A stretch of 64,000 nucleotides of DNA from NCBI GenBank assembly GCA_020002185.1, contig CM034532.1, forward strand, positions 31,275,649 to 31,339,648. The letters run 5' to 3'. The stretch comes from Paraescarpia echinospica (Eukaryota > Annelida > Polychaeta > Sabellida > Siboglinidae). Below are positions 53,850 through 64,000 of the stretch, in pieces. Numbering within the stretch: position 1 is the stretch's first letter; each line of letters opens with the position of its first letter. The notes beneath the pieces were generated by a model that was not told the DNA's origin, ran no database searches, and saw nothing but the letters and a program-made list of their open reading frames with translations. A program made the position numbers and the translations under genes.

Positions 53850-54980
53850 GTGTCGGATATTATTTTATGGAGAGAGCTTCCTGCTCCCCTCCACGTACAA
53901 ATGCGTGTAAACACCTGATGTCCATCTTGCCAAAAGAACCTTACCTCTTTTTTTTTAATTAGTTTCTTAACATATTTATGGTTATTCTTGTATAAATGAT
54001 TGTATTTGTAGTATTTTTTTTAAGAATGTATTAAATTGTTTAAACGATTTTTTTTAATGATCTCTTTTTTTAGTAACTATATTTAAGGTAATGGTATATT
54101 TTTTACATATTTATTTCTTAGTTAGCATTTTTTAATGTATAATACTATTATATACGTGTGCACGTATGTAAAGTGCACGAGGGCAATTTTAATTGATTGG
54201 GCGCTATATAAGTACTTTTATTTATTTATTAACCTAACCCTTTTTGCACATCAAACCAACCATAAAAAGGCATTTGTACATGGAGGTGTAGCATTGCTAC
54301 CAATGGTATGCCGAGTATATTTACTGACTGCATTTATAATACGTTTTCTCTTTTTGAGGTTGATCTTCATTGCTAGTTGCAGTACATGTCTTGTGTGGCA
54401 AAGAAAACATGAATGCTTCCATTCCTACAAGACGCCAATCAGACAATTCCAAAGGGGAAAAAGGAGTTCGCATTTTCCCAATGCTGACTCCAGGTGGTCT
54501 TGAGTGAGCTGAAACTACCTTTCAGTCAACCTCACCTCCATGGCATAGCATGCATTATCCCAGAAGCAATCATCAGAGAGAACATCGAGTTTATAAACAT
54601 GCACACACAGTCATAACTGAACTAGCATAAATTCCTTCATGGGCAGGTTCTTCCTGACCAATTTGCTAGAGACCATTGAGGAATGGACACAATTTCACAA
54701 AGGATTTACTACCTGGATGTCATATAACATGAAGGTACTTGGTGCAGTGATTTAAATTAAGCCACCAGTGTATTATTGGAAAGCATCCGAGAAGATTATA
54801 CAAACTCTTATGCCCTTCACACAAGGTGTAGGCTATTTTCTTGCAAATGCTTTAGCCCAGTCCATGGTAGTGACTAGGTCGCCCGTCATACATAGGTCGT
54901 ACTGTAGCCTAACCAGCAGCAGAGGAGGTAAGATATGGTCTGGTCTCCACCGCAGACACATATTGTTGGTCTAGGCCTGT
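53850..54980. other. Spacer downstream of DNMT3, no gene seen
   Basis: T-rich runs near 53940-54130, then mixed sequence with one 122-codon frame that shows no recognisable domain. Confidence 0.5.
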
Positions 54981-54988
54981 TATAGCTA

Positions 54989-55235
54989 CAGTTTTTTCCC
55001 GTTATAGCAACTCGTTAAGTTTGGCAGTCAGACTAGTCGGTTATAGCTACTTCTTTAATTATACAATTCAGGAGGGGGGAGCATTAACTATTTCAGATTG
55101 CAATGAGATTTATGCATAACATGTATCCTACTCTGAATGTAGGACAAAAAAGTAGCTATAACAGGACTAGTTTAACTGTCAAACTTAATGACTAGCTACA
55201 GCGGGAATATAAAGTAGCTATAACGGGAAGACACC
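54989..55235. mobile_element. Palindromic MITE (~250 bp)
   Basis: Left CAGTTTTTTCCCGTTATAGC and right, complemented, TCTTCCCGTTATAGCTAC are inverted. Inner blocks (TTAAGTTTGGCAGT, ACTAGTCGGTTATAGCTAC) are also mirrored, so nearly the whole element folds back. A pogo/Tigger-like origin is likely. Confidence 0.72.
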
Positions 55236-55579
55236 ATATTGTTGATGCGTCTCGTCGATGTAGTGCTGCTTCCTCCTAGTGGTCTTTGTTTGGCCGACAC
55301 CCGTGCGTAGATTTTAATGAAAGATTATGTTTCTTATTTGCAATTGTGTTTTCCACATGTCCAGTCTGATGTTGCTGGGTGATGAGTTGAGCAGTTTTAT
55401 GACGTTCGGGAAAGCTTTCAATGACTTCAATCGGTCCACAGCGTATAAATTATATTATGATTGTGTAGTTGGCGTTTTGCGTGTGTGCGCGCATAGTAAT
55501 ATTGTCGTGATCTTGCTATTATATTTTCCACACATTTATACATGTATGTTTCGCATATTTCGTATGATAGCGTGGTTTC

Positions 55580-55835
55580 AACACAGACGGGTAATGCACA
55601 CAGTCGGGTAATACACACAATCAGCGTAACACACACAATTGAACAATGCGCACAGTTGAGTAATACACGCAGTCGGACAGTACACGCAGTCAGGCAGGAC
55701 ACGCAGTCAGACAGTACACGCAGTCGGGCAGTACACGCAGTCGGACAATACATGCAGTCGGACAGTACACGCAGTCGGACAATACACGCAGTCGGACAGT
55801 ACACGCAGTCGGACAATACACGCAGTCGAGTAATA
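55580..55835. repeat. 17-bp minisatellite, locus 1
   Basis: About 15 units of CAGTCGGACARTACACG, more diverged at the left end (GTCGGGTAATACACACA). Confidence 0.93.
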
Positions 55836-56300
55836 ATAAATAAATAGTAAAATAGCATTTTTAAAGCACCATGGCTGCAGGTGACCCCGTTCAAAGGCGC
55901 TGATACAAACAGAGTTAAAAGAGTCAATATTATAACAAATAAAAATATATAAAAAAACAGCACTAAAGAGCCAAGAGCATAAAATAGCACATAAAAAGAA
56001 TGATGGCAATTTAAGAATGGTAGGCTAGTTTAAACTAGTTTAAAAGTGAATTTTATTAGTCTTAAAGCTATATCCGTATATAGTCACATTGTGTACAATC
56101 AGAAACAGAGTCTGGTGACGATCGCAACGTTCTGCTGGGCTGGTAGAAGTGGAGCAGGTCTGTGATGTAGCTAAGCGCAAGCAGATGGAGGACTTTGAAC
56201 GTCATCAGTACGATCAATACGGTACTGGGGCGTTCTTAACGCTAAGTAGTGGGGCTGCATAGCAAACCAATTGTACATTTTGTGATCAAAGCACCAAATT
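55836..56300. other. Spacer, no gene seen
   Basis: A-rich spacer between minisatellite and LINE; no supported feature. Confidence 0.5.
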
Positions 56301-56309
56301 TGATACACA

Positions 56310-59070
56310 TGCAGATTGATACATGTTGCTCTCCTCGTCGTTCCCTCCCGTCGACATTTTCTTTCTCTTCCTCCTCATTGCACTTGCTCTACTCCTCGGT
56401 CTTTTGCTCTTTTCCTCCATTCCTCTTTCCACCCCTCCAGGTCTCTCTTCACGCAATCCTCCCACCTCAGTCTCGGTCGCCCTTATCTTCTTTTCCCTCC
56501 ACTCTCCGGGTATCTGCTTTCTTTGTCATCCGTTCTTCTCCCATTCACTCTCCTGTTGTTTCTCTGTCATTGCTATAGTCTCTAGACCATACAGGTAGGC
56601 TGGTGTCACACATGTGCATAGTACCTTTCCCTTGAGTGTTCGCGATATGTGCCTGTCTCCCATCTCACCTTCTACTTTCCTCCATGCATTCGCCCCTGCT
56701 TGTATTCTCCTGCGAATGTCTGTCTCTGAGGAGCCATCTCCACATACCGCTCCACCCAGGTATACAAAACTCTCTTTGTTTTAGTTGTTTCTTCCCCCCC
56801 AGGTGTATTTCCAGTTCTTTGCTTTGTTGCCCAACCCACAGCTGTCTTCTCCGGATTCACTTTCAGTCCGTGTTTGCTGAAGATATCCTTCCACTCTATC
56901 AGTTGTTCCTGTAAATCCGTTTCCCCATCTGCTACCACTGCTAGATCTTCTGCATACAGTAATTTCTTAAGAATATCTTTCGTACCGGTCTTTCTAGTTA
57001 TCAGTTCCATCACTGCGATAAACAGTAGTGGGCTCAGGGCACTCCCCTGTCTCAAGCCAACATTCACGTTGAATTCTTCCGAGATTCCAGGTCAACACAC
57101 CACTCTGCCCTTCATTTCTTCATATATTCCTTCCACCATCCTGACCTCTGTCGCTGGGACCCCCATCCATCTCAATGTCGGCATAGCCATCTTTCTTGGT
57201 ACCGTGTCTTAAGCTTTCTACAGGTCTACAAAACCCACCGCCACACTTTCCTGTCCCTCCAACTTCTGTTCGATCAGCTGTCTCAGCGCAAACATTCCAT
57301 CAGCTCTACCTCGTCCTCTTTTGAAGCCCTGTTGTTCTTCTCCGATTTCTCCTTCCACTATTGTTCTTATCCTTCCATCCAAGATTCCCTCCAACATCTT
57401 CAGCATGTGGCTCAGCAACGTGATGCCTTTGTATTTCCCTAGGTCATGCACATCTCCTTTTCTTTTCCGTATCGGAACTATTATCCCTGTTCTCCACTCC
57501 TCTGAGATGTTTGCCTCTCTCATGCAGGTATTCAACAATCTTTTTGTCCACCAGATTCCCACGCGTTCGGCCACCTCCAGCATTTCCACTCGTACTTCAT
57601 CCATACCAGTCGCCCGTCCTTTCTTCATCTTCTTCATTGCTCTCTCTACCTCTTCATCCACAATCTCATTCACCTTTACTTCTCCCTCTACAGCACTTGG
57701 CAGATATAGTTCTTTGCTTTCTTGTTGGTTCAGCAGAGTCTTGAAATACTCTTCCCAGACCTGTAGCACATCTTTCTTGTCCGTAACTAGCTTTCCATTC
57801 TTGTCCTTAATCACTGTTCCAGTTTTTACATCTTTGCTGTCCTCATCCCTCTCTCGGGCCATCTTATAGATCATCTTCTTTCCACTGTCCTCATCTAGCT
57901 TTCTGCATAGCTCCTCTTCCATTTCTCTCTTTGCTTTAGCCACAGCTCTCCCAGCTGCCTTTTTTCTCTCCATACAGCTGCTGTATGGCAATGCCTGGTT
58001 GTCTTTCATTCCCTTTGATCCTTTTTTATTTATTTCCATACCTCTCTCTTTTCTCCAATTGCTTTTGCTACTTCTTCATTCCTCCATGTTTTATTTTTTC
58101 TATTCGAGGAAGCTCCTCTCTCACCAGATATTCTGCCACATAGCTCCTCTGCTGATCCAATGAAAGCATCCTTAAAGTGCTTTCAGTCTTCTTCCACAGT
58201 TCCTATTGTTGGCCGCAATTTCTCATACTCTGATGTCACTCTGTCTCTATATTCTCTGGCTGTGTCCCCGTGACATTTCCACCACTTAATGGTCTTTCGC
58301 CCCGCATACACACAATGAAAACGAGGGGCTTGTGCTGCGTACTCACGTGTTCACCAAGGATGACCTTACAGTCCTTCACTCACAACATTTGCTGTTTCCT
58401 CACTATCAGCAGGTCAAGCTCTGTCTTATGGTGGCCACTCATATAGGATGTTTTGTGGCTTTCCCTCTTTTGGAAAAATGACCCCGCCACTGCCAGCACA
58501 TTTCGCATCACCAACTCTACTAACTCCCGACCCTCTCGGTTCCTTGTGTCCCATCCAAATCCACCAACTGAATCCTCTTCTCCTGTTGCCGCTGTATCCA
58601 TGTGTGCATTAAAATCACCAGCTACGCACATCATCACATGCGCTTCCACCATTCCCATCATTCTCTCTAGCGCTTCCCCGAAGGCCCTTTTCTCTGACTC
58701 TGCCCTTCCTGTTTAAGGTCCATACACTGACATAATGCACACCAGCTGCTTCCTCACCATCATCCATGCAACAATGATCCTCCCTAGCCATCTCTCCACT
58801 CTCACCATCTCTCTATTGATCTCCTCCGTTACTATGATGCATACACCATTGCTCCTTCCATCTCCTCTTGCATATAGTATTTTGTACCCTCCTGCCAGTG
58901 TCCTCGCTCGGTCTCCCTTCCACTTGGTTTCTTACACGCACAACACTTCTATTCTCCTCCTTTCCATCATGTTGACCACTTCCAATGTTTTTCTCCTCAT
59001 CGTCCCCACATTGAGACTCATGCATGTATCCTTGCCATTCCATTTACTTGAGACTAAATATCAAACATAT
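56310..59070 (-). mobile_element. Near full-length non-LTR retrotransposon (RTE-like family), degraded
   Basis: Read 59070 to 56310: an AP-endonuclease start with VQ-ETKWKG-type words spread over frames near 58890-59040; GDFNAHMD and GTRNREGRELVEL-like sequence at 58380-58661; RT at 57218-58039 (GKYKGITLLSHMLKMLE, EEQQGFKRGRG, GMFALRQLIEQKLEGQE) and 56672-57067 (GLRQGSALSPLLFIAVMEL, LLYAEDLAVVADGE, where ADD is AED); then a decayed RWEDCV-type tail. Several frameshifts; clade assignment is tentative. Confidence 0.88.
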
Positions 59071-59089
59071 ATGGATATTCATATATCAC

Positions 59090-59700
59090 AACTTTGGTCC
59101 CAGACGGCAATGGTGGTCATTTTATAAAATGGTGGCCAGGCAATTTATTCTGATATTAATTGACGTTCAGAACTGTCATCTCCAAAGGAATCAGATGATT
59201 CCAAGTGGGGATACTTGACATTCTAAGCTTCTACAACATTGCTTGAAGTTATTGACAATGATTATGCCTCCATTTTACAAAATGGCGGTCAGACAATTTA
59301 ATCACAATTAATTTGTGATCAGAACTGCCATCCCCAGAGGAACTGGATGATTTCAAGTGGGGATAGTTGACATTCTATGGAAAGTGATTGACAATTATTG
59401 TTGTGTTGTTCAATAGTTAATGGATGATAAAGCAGCACTTATTTGCAGAACGAGTCTCGCTTTACTGATGCATTTGATGCTTTCTAAAACTACAAGTCAG
59501 ACTGTTGTACAGCTGAACACAGACCTTATTTAGGCCTAATACTGTCATGGCCATGGAAAACAAATGTGTCTGAAAACTAAGTCATAAAATGTCCAAATTA
59601 TTCAAATTAGAAACACCTTTCAACAAACAGCCATGCTAAACATCAATACATGTTAACAAAGATATGTAAAATTGAACTGTTCTTTATCAAATGTCAAATT
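59090..59700. other. Spacer, with a duplicated short block
   Basis: AT-rich. ATTTTATAAAATGGTGG...CAATTTATT and GATTCCAAGTGGGGATACTT near 59120-59225 recur as ATTTTACAAAATGGCGG and GATTTCAAGTGGGGATAGTT near 59270-59370, a diverged ~150-bp tandem duplication. No gene seen. Confidence 0.65.
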
Positions 59701-59840
59701 ATGTTCGCGTGTGCTCATGTGACACCAGAGTTACTTTTTTGCTTTCACAATTCCCTTTAATGACCAGGAATTCAATTCTGCGTGCACTCCTCTTCATAAA
59801 CACACAGGGCTGTGCATTCTGGTGCAGCCGTTTTGCACTT

Positions 59841-61849
59841 TCAACGCTTCAAAGCCGAGCCCCAGTTTGTCAGTGGAGGTAGCTTTGGTGCTGGTAGCAG
59901 TGCCTGGCCCCACACACGCCCTCCCTGGTAGGCCGCCCTCATGACACGCTCCTCCAAAGCTGCCTTGGTCGGTGGAATCAGATGCACATTTTTCTTATTT
60001 GCGAAGAGTTTCTTTCGTGCCTTGTCGACGTCCGTGCACGTGCTTGTTCTGTCATAAAGATTTAACAAGATTTAACAAGATTGCCATCCAGAGAATTAAC
60101 TCTAGATGGCAGGTGGACAAGGAAGCCCTTTGGCTTATCGAGAGTCCAACCCTTTTATCTACATATATCCAGCCCTTCTGAGGTATGTGTCGATTTTATT
60201 TTTAAACATATTCACACTACTAGCACCCACACAATCATCAGATAATCTGTTCCATTCATTCACAGTCCTTTGTGAAAATGAGAACTTTCTCACGTCTAAT
60301 CTACACTGCTCCTTTACTAATGTAACTTCATGTCCTCTAGTCTTTCTATCTTTCTTAACTGAAAAAAACATATTTCTATCAATATTTTCATAACAACGAA
60401 CCTCTAGATGGTGTGCATGACATCTTCTGCTAGTTCGTAAGTTGCCAGGTAACGGAAACAATTGCCAGTTCCGAATGCTAACCACGGTTCATCTTCTGGT
60501 TGAAAACCCTGGGCCACTGCCACACGGCCATAACGACGACGTCGCTGTCAACAGTCCGGATCAGTATCTAACTGTGGCCATGTTGAGCTGCGTGGGCTGC
60601 ATGCAACATCATGCGACTGTCAGCTTCTTCGTGGCTGCATGGGACGAGCGAGGCCAGATCCGGCAGTGGTGGCTTGCTGAAGACTGATTCTCCTTTAGTG
60701 ATGACAAGCTGTTTGTCCTCCTTGTTAAACCACTCGAATAGAGTTTCAGATAGGAACGTGGACAACTTTGTCTTGTTGTTGTCCACCCGGAGAAAGTTCT
60801 GGCAGTTTCCCGCAGCCACCACACGTCTTCGCACTCCTTTCCACGCATTGCTCTTGCATTGGCTTTCAGAGAATCAGCATTGTAGCTGTCCCGCACCAAG
60901 TCCAAGCGTAACACAGTTTGAAGCTTTGTGGACAGGTATGGAATGAAGATCTTCTGGGTATACTCATCAAAGTTCTTGGCTGCAGCTGGCTTCAGCATCA
61001 GCTCCATCAAGAACTACACTGATGGTGGCAGGAGCCTCAGACTGGGCTTTAGAGATGTCTTCCAAGCATGCGAGAAGATCACGTTTCATACCATGGCGGA
61101 GGCTTCCTCCATCAGAGAGTGCCGGAGGACACACCTGGTTCTCGTGTCGAAAGAATTCAACAAGGTTTCCATCCCTCATCTGGCAACCGATGTACAACCG
61201 CGAGAAGAGTTGCAAGGCATTCTTGAGAAAGGTCAATTGCTGCTTCTCTTTGCTCACACTGCGCGGAGCTGAAGTACAGAACACCGTTAGGTTGTTTCGA
61301 TGAATGACATCATAGATAGACTTGGTTCTCTCCATGAGACATTCTTTGCTATAAGACTGGAATTGTTCTTGACCAATCCTCTTAACATTCCGGACAGTCT
61401 CTACTGCAGCAGGATCTTCCACTTCCTTTGTGTCAAAGGCAACCGGGTCCATATTCTCTTCCTCAAAGGGGTTGCCAAGCTCTTCTATCAGGGTGACAAG
61501 GGAGCGGACATCTTTGGTGAATGTGGTCTGGACACTTGGCGTCTGGTCATGATGGTCCAGCAACCATCCAACGTCGTAAAGCACTGAATTTGTCGGTGAG
61601 GCCAACTACACCGCCGTCGTTGATGAAGACGTTGTTTTGTTCATGTGCTAGATCAACTGGGACCATAGAGAAAACCTTCTTCGTCTTCCGTATGGTGAAA
61701 CTGCCTGCCCTGAATTCCCTGGCTACATCTGGGTGCTTTGTTGGACGTTCAGCCATGTCCCTCAGATGTACACTGATCCAACAGACATAGTTAATGTTAT
61801 CTAAGGCATGGAACCAAGGGGCCAGTTTCGTCAGGACGTCAAGGTACAT
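59841..61849 (-). pseudogene. Decayed repeat-associated ORF of unknown function, split by a LINE
   Basis: Minus-strand fragments in order: VPVDLAHEQNNVFINDGGVV and ALRRWMVAG (61547-61849); a long open part (60967-61605); FLRVDNNKTKLSTFLSE and CSHEEADSRMMLHAAHAA (60568-60834); tail LIPPTKAALEERVMRAAYQG and GRVWGQ (59841-60068). From memory these match an abundant uncharacterised protein family of marine invertebrate genomes (AHEQNN, ALRRWM, EEADTR, PPTKAAL words). Frameshifts are present. The function is not known; high copy number elsewhere suggests a transposon passenger. Confidence 0.7.
60058..60490 (-). mobile_element. LINE 3' end inserted in the preceding ORF
   Basis: Encodes NWQLFPLPGNLRTSRRC, ARCRLDVRKFSFSQRTVNEW-like and NRLSDDCVGASSVNMFKNKI, the usual C-terminus of CR1-like LINEs. 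It ends in a short tandem tail, ATCTTGTTAA repeated (60058-60085), matching a second tail at 63970-64000. Confidence 0.85.
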
Positions 61850-62289
61850 TGTGAATTATGCCTGTCGCAGAGAACACACATAGATCAATACCAACACTAT
61901 TATAATTATTTGTTTTGATAAAAATCAATAATTAACCCTTCCATAAGCACTCCTGGACTTGTATAAGTGAATTAGCCACCGCTATCGACCCGCTGTCCTC
62001 CCCAGTAGAGCAGGCATGTAAAATATCAGTGACCGCTGGCGGCCATTTTGGAAAATGACTGCTACAGCAGCAAGGGGCCAAATCTGCGATGTCTCAATAT
62101 CCAAATCTGTTTATAATATAAATGTCTTCATATATGCCAAATTCTGTGCTTTTATCACAAAATGCACAATTCTTTTAGATATCTAGGTTATGCCGCCCCA
62201 CTAAAGGTGGTTGTCTTAGTAAATGACGTGATTTTTAATAATTATAAGCGAACATAGGAGTTTACTCAAATAGTAAGTAATTGCGTAAC

Positions 62290-63830
62290 TTTAGTTACGC
62301 TTCATGAAACCGGCCCCTGGACGGGAAGCCAATAGAAGGGTCTCTAGGAGGGGTATTATGTAGTCGTAGCGACTGGTTTTGACCACAACGCAAGCTACCA
62401 CATTCTGGACTCTGCAACTTGTCCAGCAACTGATCAGTTACTCCATAAAGGAGGTCATTTCCATATTCCAGTCGCGATATGACGAGGGAGTGAACCAGGA
62501 ATTCAGTAGCATGTTGTGTCAAACAATCTCTGGTGGAACAAATCCGATGTAGATGAAAGTATGCTGCCTATCACAGTTTTGACACTTGAGATTTCATGCT
62601 GAGCTCACTGTCAAACATCACTCCAAGGTTGCTAGCGACGGCAGTATGCTTGAAGATGCTGTCACCGCGATGACGACATCAGTCAGACTGTGCTTACTGG
62701 CCGAGCTCGGTGTAGTGATCACAGGCACTCTAGTCTTATCGTCATTCAGCTGAAGACGATAATGAGTCATCCATGCTTTAAGTTCTCCCACACATGCTTG
62801 GATGCGTGCCAATGCATTGCTAGTGTTCTTGGTCTTAAATGAGACATACAATTGAGAATCATCGGCAAAGGGGTGGAAGTCAAGTCTGTGCCGCCTAACT
62901 ATCTGCCCAATGGGTCCTGTCTAGCGTGTAAACAAAACTGGGCCAAGAACAGACCCCTGTGGCACTCCCTGGAGCAGTTCCGATGGGGCTGACTGGGTCT
63001 GGCCTGGACAGACAGTCTGAGTCCTCGAAGTCAGATATGACTCAAACCACTTAAATGTGCGACGCCGATGACACCCACGCTTCTCATGCAGGCCAACAGC
63101 AGCGTATGGTCTACAGTATCAAACGCCTCTGATAGATCAAGTAGGATCAGCACGGCACAACTTTTGTTGTCCTGGTTCAACAGTGTATCATTCTGGATTC
63201 GCATCAGTGCAGTTCCAGTACTGTGATTCGGCTTGTATGGAGATTGGAATTTTTCCTGCAGATTGTTGCGCGAGACGTGGTCAATGAGTGCAGAACCATC
63301 TTTGTTAACTTTGTGATAGAGGATATAATATTAGAAACAGGGCGGAAGTTATTCATTACGTCTTTGTCCAAGGAAGGCTTCTTGAGAAAGGGCGTCACGA
63401 GCGCAGCTTTATTTTATGTAGGCACAATTCCTGTTGGCATGGACAAGTTGACAATGTTTGTTTGTAATACTTGGTAAACGACCGTCTAAATGTTTCTTCA
63501 ACACCCATATCGGCACTGGATTGAGTGAACACGACTATGAGGGACTCTTGTTGACCAGTCGTCTTACCTCCTCTTCTGTTGCAGGCCAGAAACAGCTGAG
63601 TTTATTATCCACAGTGCCTTGGCTCTCATCAAGAGGCACGTAGTTGGGATCGGCCGTGAGTGTCAAGTTCTCCTGAATCAGTGCGACTTTGTCCTGGAAG
63701 AATGCACTGAATCTGCTATCCAGTTGTCCCAGTGAATCACCACTAGCAGGTTAGCTTCAGGCTTGATCAACAGTGCATTTTCAACATTGTACAACTGTTT
63801 GTAGTCAGATGCAGCTTCGGTGATCTTTGC
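62290..63830 (-). mobile_element. CR1-like non-LTR retrotransposon, RT part, degraded
   Basis: Minus strand, in order: VTPFLKKPSLDKDVMNNFRP-like (63204-63398); plus-strand antisense of QGSVLGPVLF-type sequence near 62930; YVSFKTKNTSNALARIQACV, LKAWMTHYRLQLNDDKT (62618-62851); SLVISRLEYGNDLLYGVTD (62295-62522). Multiple frameshifts. A minisatellite interrupts it at about 63835. Confidence 0.88.
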
Positions 63831-63834
63831 TGAG

Positions 63835-63935
63835 TAACACACGCAGTCGGGCAATACACGCAGTCAGAGAATACACACAGTAGGGCAATACACACATTCG
63901 AGTACGTAATACAGTTGGACAATACACATACTACG
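63835..63935. repeat. 17-bp minisatellite, locus 2
   Basis: Units CACGCAGTCGGGCAATA and variants (CAGTCAGAGAATACACA, CAGTAGGGCAATACACA), the same family as 55580-55835. Confidence 0.88.
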
Positions 63936-63967
63936 GTTGCTGCGTTGGCCGTTCAGCATTCACATGG

Positions 63968-64000
63968 TGGAGATTTGAACAAGATTGAACAAGATTGCCG
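63968..64000 (-). mobile_element. 3' tail of another LINE running off the window
   Basis: GAACAAGATTGAACAAGATTGC equals, with T to G changes, the tandem tail at 60058-60085, so a minus-strand LINE probably continues beyond the window. Confidence 0.5.

Noticed and set aside
57321..57869. Plus-strand Ser/Pro-rich frames across 56.2-59.1 kb
   Set aside because: Antisense shadows of the LINE reading frames.

Overview
The window is eukaryotic: long introns with GT/AG borders, AT-rich spacer, several metazoan transposon superfamilies and one multi-exon gene. The gene families point to a marine invertebrate animal; I cannot fix the phylum from the sequence.

The backbone is one plus-strand gene, a DNMT3-type de novo DNA (cytosine-5) methyltransferase. 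I traced 20 phase-compatible exons from base 2 (5' end outside the window) to a stop at 52794-52796, encoding 817 residues. Numbering below counts from the first visible codon. The order is a charged N-terminal linker (1-190), PWWP domain (191-about 276), acidic linker, ADD zinc-finger domain (about 368-510) and a catalytic domain (511-817) with motif I (FDGIASG), the PC motif (SPCNDLS, Cys598), ENV (Glu643), RARYFWGN and a C-terminal WSVP motif. A polyadenylation signal lies at 53822-53827.

The introns are densely loaded with mobile DNA. Intron 4 holds a piggyBac-like element and intron 5 two nested hAT elements. Intron 6 holds a pogo-like MITE filled with a minisatellite and a tRNA-derived SINE. 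Intron 7 (17.6 kb) holds a Ty3/gypsy-type LTR element with integrase before reverse transcriptase (Gmr1-like order) and a SCAN-like capsid. Its RT is split by a 7.3 kb Kolobok transposon, and it faces an inverted second 3' half across a degraded CNBP-like zinc-knuckle pseudogene. Intron 10 ends in a 1.7 kb array of 55-bp units. Introns 11-19 hold a solo LTR, MITEs, SINEs, a tandem duplication, a 20-bp minisatellite and a long tRNA-containing palindrome nested in a hAT-like element nested in a SINE.

Downstream of the gene (54-64 kb) are MITEs, 17-bp minisatellites, several non-LTR retrotransposons mostly on the minus strand, and a decayed repeat-associated ORF broken by a LINE.

The most unusual signal is that 3' splice junctions of this methyltransferase gene have been tandemly copied at two exons. 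Exon 16 is preceded by two extra copies of its acceptor plus its first ~33 bases. Exon 11 is preceded by about 29 units that each carry an acceptor-like AG, the exon's first four codons and then an in-frame stop. In both cases use of an upstream copy would end the reading frame.
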